Assembly (NCBI RefSeq): GCF_025751535.1
Contig: NZ_JAOWLC010000014.1
Coordinates: forward strand, 1 to 64,000
Direction: 5' to 3'
DNA from: Lentibacter sp. XHP0401
GTDB lineage: Bacteria > Pseudomonadota > Alphaproteobacteria > Rhodobacterales > Rhodobacteraceae
DNA length: 64,000 nucleotides
The position numbers and the translations under genes were made by a program. Under the pieces are notes generated by a model that searched no databases, was not told the origin of the DNA, and worked only from the letters and a program-made list of their open reading frames with translations. Each line of letters starts with the position of its first letter. Position 1 is the stretch's first letter. Below, piece by piece: positions 1-8,848 of this stretch.

Positions 1-402
1 GCCGAATACATATGAGCGACTTCCGAGAACATGCCAGAAATCATTTGCGAACAGCAGCCGGTACATACATTGGGCCGTTCGCTGCCATCGACACCAAGGC
101 GGGAAGCCGTATTTTCTGCATCTGCGTGGTTGCAGTTCCAGCTTGAAGAAAGCAGCCGTTCATAGACTAGAGATCAGAACGCCGATGCTCGCGCTAATCA
201 TCCAATTCAGTTGGCTGCATAATGCCGGAAGTCTCGCCTGCAGATCCTTTTGGGCTGGGTGAGTTTCGGAACCTCCTCGCAAACAAAGCGTTAATGACTA
301 GATGTCATAGTGAATTTGCCGGCAGCCATCGTTGATCCCAAGTTGAGGCTCGTGATCGAGAAAAGCTGTAAACCAGCAGCTGAACCTGATAAAAACTCAA
401 TT
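1..402. other. Left edge, no convincing gene
   Basis: No gene recognised in this stretch. A 44-codon open frame at 12-146 has no visible ribosome binding site and no recognisable motif. The frame of the next gene stays open upstream to about 310, but that extension starts from GTG without a Shine-Dalgarno match. Confidence 0.4.
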
Positions 403-609
403 ATGCAAATCAATGTGAACGCATATCCTCAGTTACGCACTTTGTGCTGGAACCGCCCTGACAATGCTGTCTTGGACGGACGTGAGGCGCTTGGCCTTTA
501 CGAAAACAACTGGCGCCTGGTAGAGGCTGAGAACTTCGACGTAGAAGAGAAACAGTTGCTTGATGATCTTGTTGCCCGTTTCGGCAACGGCGTATTTATG
601 CCCGCTTGA
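403..609 (+). CDS. Small hypothetical protein (68 aa)
   Basis: A short acidic soluble protein. It is rich in aromatic residues near its N-terminus (YPQLRTLCWNRPD) and ends in a Leu-rich helix (EEKQLLDDLVARFG). No signal peptide or membrane segment is seen. The ATG at 403 was chosen because the residues before it (from 310) look unlike the rest. The compact composition resembles small conserved proteins of Rhodobacteraceae, but no function is recognised. It stands alone, with about 550 bp of apparently non-coding DNA downstream, so it may be a cut-off piece of a larger locus. Confidence 0.5.
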   Translation: MQINVNAYPQLRTLCWNRPDNAVLDGREALGLYENNWRLVEAENFDVEEKQLLDDLVARFGNGVFMPA

Positions 610-1167
610 AATGACGTTCAAATAAATCTCGTTTATTCGCGAATGCCATAACTCTATCCTGAACGTCTTGAGATACTTAAACGAAAATTTTCTTGAGAAA
701 TCCGAGCTCTGATTGCCCATACATCTTTTGGCTTCAGAGGCCGTTTCTGACCGACAATGCGACCTTTTTCCAGGCCGGGCGAAACGCGCGAATGGCAGGT
801 AAGTTTTGGGTTTCCATGACTGATCCTTCGATCCGCCACACCCTCCCACAACAACAACCCGGCGTTGACTGTGGCAGCATATCACAGGATGCCGCACCGC
901 ACCCAAGGTCGGCTTGGAGCCCAAGGTAACGGATGCTGCGTGATGCATGGATGTCCGCTATGCGGACTGTGGACGCAGCATTACGTAGGTCGGTCCAATG
1001 TCGGGTTTGGGCGAAATTAAAACGACGGAGCAGCAAACCAGGATATGCCGCGATCGAATTAGAGATGACAATGAGTTCCACAGGAATAAGGCAACACAAC
1101 TCACCAAGGTCGGCCCTCTGAAAAGAGCAGGCGCTGCCCGTGATGAGCCGCGCCGCTCCGATATGCG
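610..1167. other. 558-bp stretch without a supported gene
   Basis: Both strands have short overlapping open frames here, but none has a ribosome binding site, domain or believable composition. It probably holds decayed DNA between the small protein and the dehydrogenase. No IS ends or tRNA were seen. Confidence 0.4.
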
Positions 1168-2280
1168 TTACGACCAGGGCGTTACGAGGTATTTTTCGCC
1201 CGTCTTCATGGCGCGGTAATCCATCACGGCTTCCTTTGTCAGCATGTCTTCCAACGAGACGCGCGATTTGTAGTTGCTGGCGAAGGTGGTGGTAAGGTTG
1301 TCACGTACACGCTGGCGCATACGGCCCATGGTTTGCTGCCCGACGGACTGTAGGAAGGGGAACAAAAGCCAACCCGACAGCGTCCAGCCGAACCCGTAGG
1401 ATGGCGTCAGAATAGTTGGGCTTGTGTCAAGGCGACCGTAGATGAACATGCGTTTCTGCTGGTTGGAACCATAGCGCGAAAATTCGGTCATCTGCTCGAT
1501 CGCGACCCGTTCCATCGCCCTGAAAGACATGTCGACCTGCTTGCCACCGCCAACGGGGTCAAAGCCGTAGAACGCACCGGTTTCACGAATGGCGCCGCTT
1601 AGTTGATCCATGAAGTTATCGTCCGAGGAATTGACCACGTGCGTCGCACCGAGACCCTTCAGCAGGTCAACCTGTTCACTCTTGCGCACAACATTTACCA
1701 GCCCGACCCCATCCTCTTTACAGATACGTGTCAACATCTGCCCGAGGTTTGAAGCACCTACCGTATGCAAAATGGCGTCCTGCCCGTCGACTTTGGCATT
1801 TTCGACAAAGCCAAGTGCAGTCATCGGGTTAACGAAGGCGCTGGCCCCTTCTTCGGCGGAATGATCGCCAAGAGGCAGGCACATGGAGGCATCGGCAAGG
1901 CAATATTGACTGTAGGCGTTACCCGGCACGCAAGACACGCGCTGCCCGACAAGAGCCTGCGCCGCTTCGCTGTCACCAGCCTCAACCACAGTGCCGGCGC
2001 CTTCGTTGCCGGCGGGCAACTTCATCCCGTGACGCGCCTTTGAGGCCGTGTTTGCTGCCTCGGGCATCTTGGCGACAAACTTGCCGGGCGTGTATTCAGC
2101 GTTTTCGACGTCCGCTCCTCCGACCAGAATGGCAAGGTCGGATGGGTTGATCGGTGCGGCTTCCATTTTTACGAGAACCTGGTTGCCCGTGGGGGCTTCA
2201 AAGGTCACATCCTCAACCGCGACGGTCAGCGTGCCGTCAGCCTCGAGCGTGGTGAACAACTGTTTTCCAGTCGTAGTCAT
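1168..2280 (-). CDS. Zinc-type alcohol dehydrogenase / quinone oxidoreductase family protein (MDR)
   Basis: A 370-aa medium-chain dehydrogenase/reductase. The N-terminal GroES-like domain shows the family pattern (QVLVKMEAAPINPSD, GNEGAGTVVEAG). The Rossmann half carries a modified nucleotide-binding motif (HTVGASNLGQ) where the family usually has GxGxxG. The usual zinc ligands are not evident, so it is likely of the zinc-independent quinone-reductase branch, reducing a quinone, enone or aldehyde with NAD(P)H. Length fits the family and it looks intact. It is monocistronic on the minus strand. The next gene upstream is the rhomboid gene, about 250 bp away. Substrate unknown. Confidence 0.8.
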   Translation of the reverse strand: MTTTGKQLFTTLEADGTLTVAVEDVTFEAPTGNQVLVKMEAAPINPSDLAILVGGADVENAEYTPGKFVAKMPEAANTASKARHGMKLPAGNEGAGTVVEAGDSEAAQALVGQRVSCVPGNAYSQYCLADASMCLPLGDHSAEEGASAFVNPMTALGFVENAKVDGQDAILHTVGASNLGQMLTRICKEDGVGLVNVVRKSEQVDLLKGLGATHVVNSSDDNFMDQLSGAIRETGAFYGFDPVGGGKQVDMSFRAMERVAIEQMTEFSRYGSNQQKRMFIYGRLDTSPTILTPSYGFGWTLSGWLLFPFLQSVGQQTMGRMRQRVRDNLTTTFASNYKSRVSLEDMLTKEAVMDYRAMKTGEKYLVTPWS

Positions 2281-2526
2281 GATCAGGTCTCCTACTTAAT
2301 CGATAATGTTAGGGCCTCAGGTATGCCATAGCGACCTGATGTCACCCCTAAACGTATGGTCAAGGGATGCGCATACAGTAAAGTTTCCGTGACTTGCCGT
2401 CTCAAGGGCATGCGGGACAGGAACCAAATCCCGTTGGAATTTTTGCAGAGAGGCGCGTCAACCAAGATGGAGTCTAGCGCCAAAGCTCTAATGCTCTGCC
2501 TCACCCTTTGACCGAAGTGTCATGCT

Positions 2527-3108
2527 TCATTCCAAATTGACGTCGCGGAGGCGCGGAGTATGGACGTGTGTTCGTATAAGGAATGCAGCCGCTGCGCCCG
2601 CGATAGCGCCGAACAGGTGGGCTTCCCAAGAGACACCAGGTTGACCCGGCAGTACGCCCCAGAGAATAGAGCCATACAGAAAACCGACCAGTAGTGTCGC
2701 GCCAAGCGTGATCAGCGAGCGATCCACCAAACCGCGGGCCACGAGGAAGCCGAACCAGCCGAAGATCAGCCCTGACGCACCGATATGGATGGCGGAGCTT
2801 CCAAACAGCCAGACGAGACCGCCGCCGAGGCCAATCACCACGGCGTTCACTGCCGGCAAGGCCCTCGTGGCAGTGGCAGCCAGCAGCCCACCCATCACCA
2901 ATAACGGCGGCGTATTGGCCATCAGGTGTGCGAAACTTGCGTGCAGGAGGGGCATTGCTATGACACCATCCAACCCGCTGACATGCCGGGGGATCAGGCC
3001 GAAGGCCGGGTTGAAGCCGTAGCCGATGATCCAGTTGACGACCTGCACCGCCCATAGCAGTGAGACAAAGGCTGCAAGTGCCGTGGTGCGCCGAAAGAAT
3101 GCGCGCAT
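2527..3108 (-). CDS. Rhomboid-family intramembrane serine protease
   Basis: About 193 aa with roughly six hydrophobic segments. The rhomboid signature is present: [10 protein letters not shown] in the second membrane segment, the catalytic serine in GASG (Ser112 from the chosen start) and the catalytic histidine in [12 protein letters not shown] (His164). Such proteases cut transmembrane substrates within the inner membrane. The ATG at 3108 follows a purine-rich GAGGAAACGGGA; longer starts at 3126 or 3180 add a charged tail without a better binding site. No partner substrate can be named from context. Confidence 0.85.
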   Translation of the reverse strand: MRAFFRRTTALAAFVSLLWAVQVVNWIIGYGFNPAFGLIPRHVSGLDGVIAMPLLHASFAHLMANTPPLLVMGGLLAATATRALPAVNAVVIGLGGGLVWLFGSSAIHIGASGLIFGWFGFLVARGLVDRSLITLGATLLVGFLYGSILWGVLPGQPGVSWEAHLFGAIAGAAAAFLIRTHVHTPRLRDVNLE

Positions 3109-3297
3109 GTGATCCCGTTTCCTCATGTTGGCGACAATAGCCGTCTCCACAGCGCCTTCAACGGCTTTCGTGCGCTGCACAGAGGCGTCTCAGCCTGTTC
3201 TCAATGATGGCTTGGAGCCGAAATCAGGCTTCTGACGCATCGAAATGCTAATGAAGCGGGCTCACACAAATATAAACGGTGAGCAATCGTCCAGCTC

Positions 3298-3555
3298 TCA
3301 AATACGATGCAATTGATCTGTCGCTTTTTCGGCGGCATTCAGCAGCCCTGAACTTTCGACGCCAATCGCTCGGGCCAAGACGATCAACTCCACTACATCA
3401 ATCCGCCTCTCCCCGCTTTCAACTCGCGCCACGAAGGATTGATGGCAGTGTAGTCTTTGCGCCAGTTGTGCTTGCGTCAAGTCAGCAGCCCTCCGGGCCT
3501 CCACCAGCGCCCTGCACAACGCCTCGTGCCCCTCGCTCCTAATAGTTTTTGCCAT
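3298..3555 (-). CDS. XRE-family helix-turn-helix regulator
   Basis: An 85-aa protein that is almost entirely a Cro/C1-type DNA-binding domain: LTQAQLAQRLHCHQSFVARVE is the helix-turn-helix core, followed by GERRIDVVELIVLARAIG. The ATG at 3555 gives a normal N-terminus; a frame reaching 3579 adds eight residues. It is divergent from the unknown gene at 3624, with a 68-bp shared promoter region, so it may control that gene and itself. Small stand-alone XRE proteins also occur as antitoxins, but the neighbour shows no recognised toxin fold. Confidence 0.8.
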   Translation of the reverse strand: MAKTIRSEGHEALCRALVEARRAADLTQAQLAQRLHCHQSFVARVESGERRIDVVELIVLARAIGVESSGLLNAAEKATDQLHRI

Positions 3556-3623
3556 GCTGTTGCGAATCCTCTTTCGCATCAGCGTTAATCCAGTTATTAG
3601 ATAATCTAAAAAGTGGATATTTT

Positions 3624-4247
3624 ATGCAAAACTTTGACACCAGACTGATCCAATATGATCTTACGCCTAAGGATGCACGCCCTGCCTTTCTAGCGCTTCT
3701 ATTCGATAATCCTGTGATGCGCCGAGCATTTCGGCAAATGGCAGAAGACCGCGTAACCCGCGCAATGATGGAGTTTCTAAATTTGGATGTGATCCCCTAT
3801 GAGGATTACAAATTGCTTAGTAAACGTGGTTACGTTAGATATTACGGGGACTTTTACACCTATATTCCAGCAGCGCGCGGTCTGGATTTACCAGACGTGC
3901 GCTTGACGCAGAAAGGTGAGAGATTCAAAGGTAATGGACCACTCGATTACCGCAATCACTGGCATTTCGCCGACTTTATCCTCGCATATCGAGTTAGGAA
4001 TACGGGGAAGGGCTTGGTCGCGGGACGGGAAACACTTGAGGAGTGGATAGATGAGGGCAACGAGAGCTGCCTTAATGCGCTCGTTGATCCTAATACCGGT
4101 GGCAAGTTGACAAGCCTGACTGAGCTTGGTGTTTTTGATATCTGCGATCCAACTTACCGAGAAGAGATGATCCAGCTACGCGCCAAAGAAAAAGTGGCCC
4201 ATCCTTTGACCGCAAGCAAACTCGTCCATGACGTGGTTTCGCACTGA
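3624..4247 (+). CDS. Hypothetical protein (207 aa) divergent from XRE regulator
   Basis: An intact soluble protein of unknown function. It has a helical N-terminal half (DARPAFLALLFDNPVMRRAF), a Tyr-rich central stretch (RGYVRYYGDFYTYIP) and a mixed C-terminal region. No signal peptide, membrane segment or catalytic motif was recognised. The ATG at 3624 was chosen; an open extension to 3549 overlaps the regulator's start. Its position beside a divergent XRE gene suggests regulated expression and possibly a two-component selfish or stress module, but that is inference. Confidence 0.6.
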   Translation: MQNFDTRLIQYDLTPKDARPAFLALLFDNPVMRRAFRQMAEDRVTRAMMEFLNLDVIPYEDYKLLSKRGYVRYYGDFYTYIPAARGLDLPDVRLTQKGERFKGNGPLDYRNHWHFADFILAYRVRNTGKGLVAGRETLEEWIDEGNESCLNALVDPNTGGKLTSLTELGVFDICDPTYREEMIQLRAKEKVAHPLTASKLVHDVVSH

Positions 4248-4666
4248 AGGTGATTTCAAATCTATGAGAGGCACTCTGGGTGGCTGCGCGGCGAGGAAAG
4301 CATTGCTGAGCTGTGCCGCCCATTGCCCGGCAGGGTCATGCGAGGCAGGATCCCGTGAGGGGTCAAGGGATATCGCCGGGCATGTATTAAAGCTGGTCAA
4401 AACAAAAATTTGAGGTAGGCAAGCGACGTTTGTCCGGGATCCTGCGCGCTAGGCAACGTTGCTCATAATGAAGAAGCAGCGGAGGTAAGGCGTGTGCAAG
4501 TATTTCGAAGGCAAATGGGCATTGTTATAGGACAAGCACATCAGGCCGCAGGAGCCGTTTATGCCCCTGACAGCCCCCCCCGGAATTAAGAACACCACAG
4601 AGGTAACAAGCGCTACCTTCCAAACAAGAAGAACCGTAAAACTAATTCAAGGCAATCCTCTCGGGT
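4248..4666. other. Intergenic region before the mobilization cassette
   Basis: About 420 bp with no credible gene. It leads directly into the hairpin array at 4667-4852 and may form part of a transfer origin. Confidence 0.4.
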
Positions 4667-4852
4667 CCGGCAGGCTGCCGGTCGCAGGTATCGTGCAATG
4701 GGGGTGCCCCATTGAGTGATGCCGAGAAGAGGTCCGGGGGTATCCCCGGAGCGGCGGGTTTCGAAAGGGTGCAACCCTTTTGTCCGGGTGTTTCAAAAGA
4801 GGGGCGAAGCGATCCCTCTTTGCCGGATAGGGGATAAAGCATTTATCCCCTA
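4667..4852. repeat. Array of six perfect hairpins upstream of relaxase (possible oriT)
   Basis: Six consecutive perfect inverted repeats lie within 186 bp. Arms are 4667-4673/4675-4681 (7 bp), 4696-4703/4707-4714 (8 bp), 4733-4739/4744-4750 (7 bp), 4764-4770/4774-4780 (7 bp), 4796-4803/4814-4821 (8 bp) and 4828-4838/4842-4852 (11 bp). The fourth and sixth both have the loop GCA. A seventh, imperfect one follows at about 4862-4880. The array ends 87 bp before the MobV relaxase start. Relaxases of this group nick near inverted repeats upstream of their own gene, so an origin of transfer is likely. A replication origin or structured leader RNA is also possible. Confidence 0.65.
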
Positions 4853-4939
4853 GTAGGTTAGGGAATAAGGATTTACCCCCCACTTCGGATTTTCACAGGT
4901 GCTTGATATACTCGGACAACGTTTCATGAGGTGTTGTCC

Positions 4940-6226
4940 ATGTCAATATTTACGCATTTTCCGGAGGATGAGCGACGCTCAAATCCGCGTGCCGCGCTGG
5001 TCCGGATTGAGGGCCGGGATGCAAAAGGTTACGGAAACCAGCGGCGACATGACCTGCGGATCGGCCCCCAGCCCGCATACGTCAACGAGGCCCCGGATCA
5101 ACCGAACCGGATCCTGATTGACCCTATGCCTACAGCCCGGCTCAAAAAGCAGGCAAAGCAGCGGCGATCACAACGTGCCACACAACGCGCGATGAAGAGC
5201 AACGCAGGCATTGCGGTGGTTGGCTTGATCGGCTTTGGGATCGAAGCCCAGAGCATGTTCAACGCCCTCCCCCCGGACAAGCAGGACAAAGCCCTCCGGG
5301 CAGCGGCGGAAAAGATTGCCACAGAGCTCAACACGACAGTCTCGGGTCTTGTTCTGCATCTCGACGAAACAGCGCCGCATGCCCATGTCAGTTTTTGCGG
5401 CTATGATATGGACGGCAAGCCAATCTCGAATGCCATGAAGCGGCAACTCTTCATAGACCTTCAGACAGCCCTGCACGAAGAACTCCTGCCCTATATGCCC
5501 GAGCTTGAGCGTGGTCGTGCGCGCAAACGCCGGGTGAGCGCGGGGGCAAAGCCGCATGAGGTTATTCACCGGTCGGTTGCAGAACTTCATGCTGATCTCC
5601 CCGGCGAGATTGAAGGCCGCAGAGCATATCTCGAGACCCTCAAAGAGAAGGTCAGGAAGAATGAAGACCGCGCGCAAAAAGCGCGCGAGAAGGCCGAGGC
5701 CGACGAGGACAGGGCCGAGAAAGCCCTGAAGAATGCTCAGATCTATGAGCGCCGCGCAGCCGATGCGCAGGCGCAAATCGCAGAGCTTGAGACGGTAATC
5801 GAAGCAGAGTTGGCGAAGAAGGCCGACCTTGAAGCGGCAAGGGCCAAAGCCGTGGAAGAACGCGATCAAGCGTTGGAGGCTGCCGGAAAGGCGGAGGCCA
5901 GGGCACAGGAGGCCGAGATGCGTGCTGCCGATATCGACACAAAGGTCGCCGACACGGCCATGCTGGCCGCTGAAGCGGCAGCGGCAGTCATCACAGGTGA
6001 TCTTTTCCAAACCGACAAAGGCATTTGGCAGATCAATCAGGGCGGTCCTGCGAGGGATCGTCTCAAGCAAGTCTGGAACCACATTAAACCGGCAATCGAG
6101 CGCGTTGCGCATTGGTGGGATGGCGTCCGGGCGCGCGTCGATGCGCTCCCGGATCCTGAACGCGATGAGTTCTACAGCGATGTGCCGCCCGTTGATCCTG
6201 ATGATCCCTCCGAACCCGGGATGTAA
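4940..6226 (+). CDS. MobV-family (Pre/Mob) plasmid mobilization relaxase
   Basis: A 428-aa relaxase expected to nick and covalently hold the transferred strand at oriT. The metal-binding triad motif is clear: HLDETAPHAHVSF at residues 140-152, matching HxDExxPHxH of MobV/Pre enzymes. An upstream YVNEAPDQPNR segment (47-57) fits the family's N-terminal motif. Residues about 225-345 form a long charged coiled coil (repeated EDRAxKAxEKAEADED), usual for this family. The ATG at 4940 gives the typical short N-terminus; 4931 is an alternative. It heads a cassette with a small protein and a serine recombinase and follows the hairpin array. Confidence 0.88.
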   Translation: MSIFTHFPEDERRSNPRAALVRIEGRDAKGYGNQRRHDLRIGPQPAYVNEAPDQPNRILIDPMPTARLKKQAKQRRSQRATQRAMKSNAGIAVVGLIGFGIEAQSMFNALPPDKQDKALRAAAEKIATELNTTVSGLVLHLDETAPHAHVSFCGYDMDGKPISNAMKRQLFIDLQTALHEELLPYMPELERGRARKRRVSAGAKPHEVIHRSVAELHADLPGEIEGRRAYLETLKEKVRKNEDRAQKAREKAEADEDRAEKALKNAQIYERRAADAQAQIAELETVIEAELAKKADLEAARAKAVEERDQALEAAGKAEARAQEAEMRAADIDTKVADTAMLAAEAAAAVITGDLFQTDKGIWQINQGGPARDRLKQVWNHIKPAIERVAHWWDGVRARVDALPDPERDEFYSDVPPVDPDDPSEPGM

Positions 6227-6315
6227 GATCATCAGCGGTCGACGGTTTTGAGCCTGCGAACGGTGTCTGCGCGCCTATCAGCCAGCACCGCCCAAATCCC
6301 GATGTTAAACGAATG

Positions 6316-6331
6316 GAGAGTTCTCCGGATT
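6316..6331. repeat. 16-bp repeat, copy 1 (GAGAGTTCTCCGGATT)
   Basis: An exact 16-bp match to 63863-63878 in the same orientation. The core GAGA-GT-TCTC is nearly palindromic. It lies between the relaxase and the small-protein gene, just upstream of the serine recombinase cassette. It may be a recombination or regulatory site used by this class of element. Confidence 0.45.
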
Positions 6332-6499
6332 TTCGCCCTAGTTATCCACATAAATCGAATGCTCGGGCTGATTTAGGAGGCGCTTTTGAGGGGCCATCTT
6401 TGGTAACCTGTGCCCAGCTTGGTCCCAGCGACCTTACATCGACACAGCTTATCAACGCCCCTGCTTTTATTGGCTTGCGGCGAACGGAGACGGCACGCC

Positions 6500-6712
6500 A
6501 TGGCGCGCGAACGGAAGACAAACGCACAACAGGAGGACGTCCGGAAGGACGATGTCCGGCCTGTGGCGCAGGCTTCCGAGATCTCCGGACTTGCCAAGCA
6601 ACAGGAGAGCACGCATCCTAAGCTCATCGCCCTCGTAAAAATTATGGCGCGCCAGGCGGCCCGTGAGGACGCCTTGGCGCAAGAGCGCGACACATACCGC
6701 AAGACGGATTAG
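6500..6712 (+). CDS. Small charged protein between relaxase and recombinase (70 aa)
   Basis: A 70-aa highly charged, probably helical protein (starts MARERKTNAQQEDVRKDD, ends REDALAQERDTYRKTD). No domain recognised. The ATG at 6500 has a purine-rich stretch (CGGAGACGG) upstream. Its stop lies 11 bp before the recombinase start, so the two are probably co-transcribed. A role as an accessory or directionality factor for the recombinase, or as an auxiliary mobilization protein, is inference from position only. Confidence 0.6.
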   Translation: MARERKTNAQQEDVRKDDVRPVAQASEISGLAKQQESTHPKLIALVKIMARQAAREDALAQERDTYRKTD

Positions 6713-6723
6713 GGGGGACCACA

Positions 6724-8442
6724 ATGCCAATGACCAAACGCCAGAAGCGCGCCGCCATCTACGCAAGGTTTTCAACCGACATGCAGACGGCGGCCTCGAT
6801 AGATGACCAGATCCGGGTCTGCACAGCCCTTGCGGGGGCGCTTGACCTCTCTGTGGCCCGGACCTTCCGTGATGACGCGATCAGCGGCTCCACCGATCTC
6901 AGGCCGGGGTTCCAGGGGCTGATCCAAGCCGCGATGTCCGGACAGATTGACGTGGTCATTGCGGAATCTCTCGATCGCCTGAGCCGTGATCTCGAGCATA
7001 TCTCCGGCTTCTTCAAGCGCATGCAATTCCTCGGGGTCGAGATCGTCACAAAGGCGGAAGGCACCATCACCGATTATCATATCGGGCTTGGCGGCACGAT
7101 GAACGCACTGTTCCTCAAAAACCTCGCGCAAAAGACCCATCACGGGCTTGAGGGTCGCGTAAAGGCAGGCAAATCCGCAGGCGGCAAGAGCTATGGCTAT
7201 GACATCCACCGCTCCCCCCTGCCCGACGGCACATTCACCACCGGTGAACTCAAGATCAACGAGACCGAAGCCGATATTGTGCGCCGGATCTTCGTTGACT
7301 ATGCAAGCGGCTTGAGTGCCCGCAGCATCGCCACCGCTCTCAATCAAGAGGGCATCCCTGCCCCACGCGCGGCAACCTGGTCGTTTTCGACGATCTCGGG
7401 GAACTGGAAGCGCGGCACCGGCATCCTCAACAATGATCTTTATATCGGTGAGCGGATCTGGAACCGGCAGCGGTTTGTGAAGTGCCCGCAATCGGGTAAG
7501 CGTCAGGCGCTGCCCAACCCGCCCGAAGATTGGGTCCGCGAGGCCGTGCCGGAGCTGCGGATCATCGATCAGGAGCTTTGGGACCAGGTGAAGGCGCGCC
7601 AGGGCGCCACGCGCAGCACAATCCTTGAAGCACGCACCGACGAGAATGGACCACAGGCCCAGAAGGCGCGCCGTGCGCGCTACCTGCTGTCCGGCACCGT
7701 AGAATGCGGAGACTGCGGCGCGGGCTATATCATGATTAGCGCGGATAGGCTCGGATGCTCCGCGGCCCGCAATCGGGGCACCTGCCAAAACCGCAAATCC
7801 ATCAAGCGGCTCGACCTCGAAGAGCGCGTTCTTTGCGGTTTGCGCGAGCGCCTGATGACCCCCGAGATGATCTCGACCTTCGTTGAGACCTATCAGGAAG
7901 AAAGCCGCAAAGAACACCGTGCGGCCAAAGCCGCTCGCGCCAATGCCGGACAAGAGCTTACCAAAGTCACCCGCGAGATCGACAATATCGTTGAGGCCAT
8001 CTCGCAAGGCATGTTCCAGCCGAGCATGAAGGCAAAAATGGATGAGCTGGAAGCACGCAAAGCCCAATTGGAAGGCGCGCTATCCGCCCTGCCCGAAGAG
8101 GACACCGTCCTGCTTCACCCCGGACTGGCAGATCTGTTCCGCAAAAAGGTTGAAGACCTCGTCGCCAGCCTCAATGATCCGGGCCTTAAGACCCAAGCGG
8201 GTGAATTGCTGCGCAGTCTGATCGACACGATCATCCTGACACCGGATAGTGATGCGCCCAACGGGCACTTGATCACGCTTCAGGGCGAACTGGCAGGGAT
8301 TTTGTCGTTCTGTGACAAAGGGATGGCTGTAAATGCCGACGCCCGCAGCAATGCTACGGGCGCTAGGCAATTAACAATGGTTGCGGGAGCTCGATTTGGA
8401 CACTATTTCGCAGGTTTGAGTGAAACCCGGATTAAACGTTAA
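6724..8442 (+). CDS. Large serine recombinase
   Basis: 572 aa, normal for large serine recombinases, which catalyse integration/excision through a 5'-phosphoserine link. The N-terminal resolvase domain has AAIYARFSTDMQ with catalytic Ser17 and downstream ESLDRLSRD. A recombinase domain follows (GKSYGYDIHR and ADIVRRIFVDYASGLS). A zinc ribbon with Cys pairs (VECGDCGAGY, RGTCQN) and a coiled coil (residues about 390-460) come before the C-terminus. The second possible start is 6730. It forms a cassette with the relaxase and the 70-aa protein. The gene looks intact and may mobilise the element to a specific att site. Confidence 0.92.
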   Translation: MPMTKRQKRAAIYARFSTDMQTAASIDDQIRVCTALAGALDLSVARTFRDDAISGSTDLRPGFQGLIQAAMSGQIDVVIAESLDRLSRDLEHISGFFKRMQFLGVEIVTKAEGTITDYHIGLGGTMNALFLKNLAQKTHHGLEGRVKAGKSAGGKSYGYDIHRSPLPDGTFTTGELKINETEADIVRRIFVDYASGLSARSIATALNQEGIPAPRAATWSFSTISGNWKRGTGILNNDLYIGERIWNRQRFVKCPQSGKRQALPNPPEDWVREAVPELRIIDQELWDQVKARQGATRSTILEARTDENGPQAQKARRARYLLSGTVECGDCGAGYIMISADRLGCSAARNRGTCQNRKSIKRLDLEERVLCGLRERLMTPEMISTFVETYQEESRKEHRAAKAARANAGQELTKVTREIDNIVEAISQGMFQPSMKAKMDELEARKAQLEGALSALPEEDTVLLHPGLADLFRKKVEDLVASLNDPGLKTQAGELLRSLIDTIILTPDSDAPNGHLITLQGELAGILSFCDKGMAVNADARSNATGARQLTMVAGARFGHYFAGLSETRIKR

Positions 8443-8498
8443 TATCGCCTCTATTGATCGCAACGACGAGTTCGCCTCATACGCCGACGTTCGAACTT

Positions 8499-8814
8499 CT
8501 GCGGGTAGCTCACCCTCCACCGGATTATCTCGCTCTGGCCCGAACTATTGCTCTTTAGCAATCGTGAGGCCATAGTTCGAGTATGAGAAAAACACTCGCA
8601 ACCTTAACCTTGGGCCTTTCTCTGTTGACTGCCGGGTCGTGCGCAGTGGCCGAGCCGTCGCATGGCTCTTTCACTGCCAAACGACCTGATCCGCACAGAC
8701 AAAACGTCCAGGTCGCGCTGGAGAGCATCCGGTCCGCTGCGTCGGCCGAAGATGTGCCTGCTTTGTTGGCTTGGTTCGATCCCGATGCGACGTTCAGTTT
8801 TGGCACCGAGACCG
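8499..8814 (+). repeat. 316-bp direct repeat, left copy
   Basis: Nearly identical to 22629-22944 (constant offset 14130), with about six or seven substitutions by eye. It carries the promoter/leader and first 77 codons of the SH3-like gene. The two copies flank the CHAT/caspase cluster. The identity stops abruptly at 8814, where IS-derived sequence begins. Confidence 0.9.
8583..8814 (+). pseudogene. Truncated SH3-like exported protein gene (left copy)
   Basis: Encodes the first 77 residues of the protein that is complete at 22713-23381, including the signal peptide (LATLTLGLSLLTAGSCAVA-like) and the segment ending ATFSFGTET. It is cut at 8814 at the junction with a 33-bp inverted repeat and an IS6 transposase fragment. 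The open frame continues to 8969 only through unrelated sequence. The lost part includes the SH3-like domain, so it is a broken copy produced by duplication plus IS-associated deletion. Confidence 0.85.
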
Positions 8815-8815
8815 A

Positions 8816-8848
8816 GTGTCTTGGCACACTTTTAAGGGGCCAAGACAC
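8816..8848. repeat. Perfect 10-bp inverted repeat at a recombination junction
   Basis: GTGTCTTGGC at 8816-8825 and its exact reverse complement GCCAAGACAC at 8839-8848, separated by 13 bp. It sits precisely between the truncated SH3-like gene and the truncated IS6 transposase. It belongs to neither and may be a scar, a mini-element or a transcription stop. Confidence 0.7.

Noticed and set aside
433-1121. Several overlapping open frames of 60-170 codons on both strands
   Set aside because: No ribosome binding sites, no domain, poor composition; the minus-strand frame at 433-948 covers the small gene in antisense.
4667-4852. CRISPR array
   Set aside because: The repeats are inverted, not direct, with different sequences and no spacers; no cas genes are present.
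5168-6232. Long open frame antisense to the MobV relaxase (354 codons)
   Set aside because: Explained by the GC-rich codon bias of the relaxase gene, which has an unmistakable catalytic motif.
6772-8067. Long open frame antisense to the serine recombinase (431 codons)
   Set aside because: Antisense shadow of a conserved recombinase; no family features.
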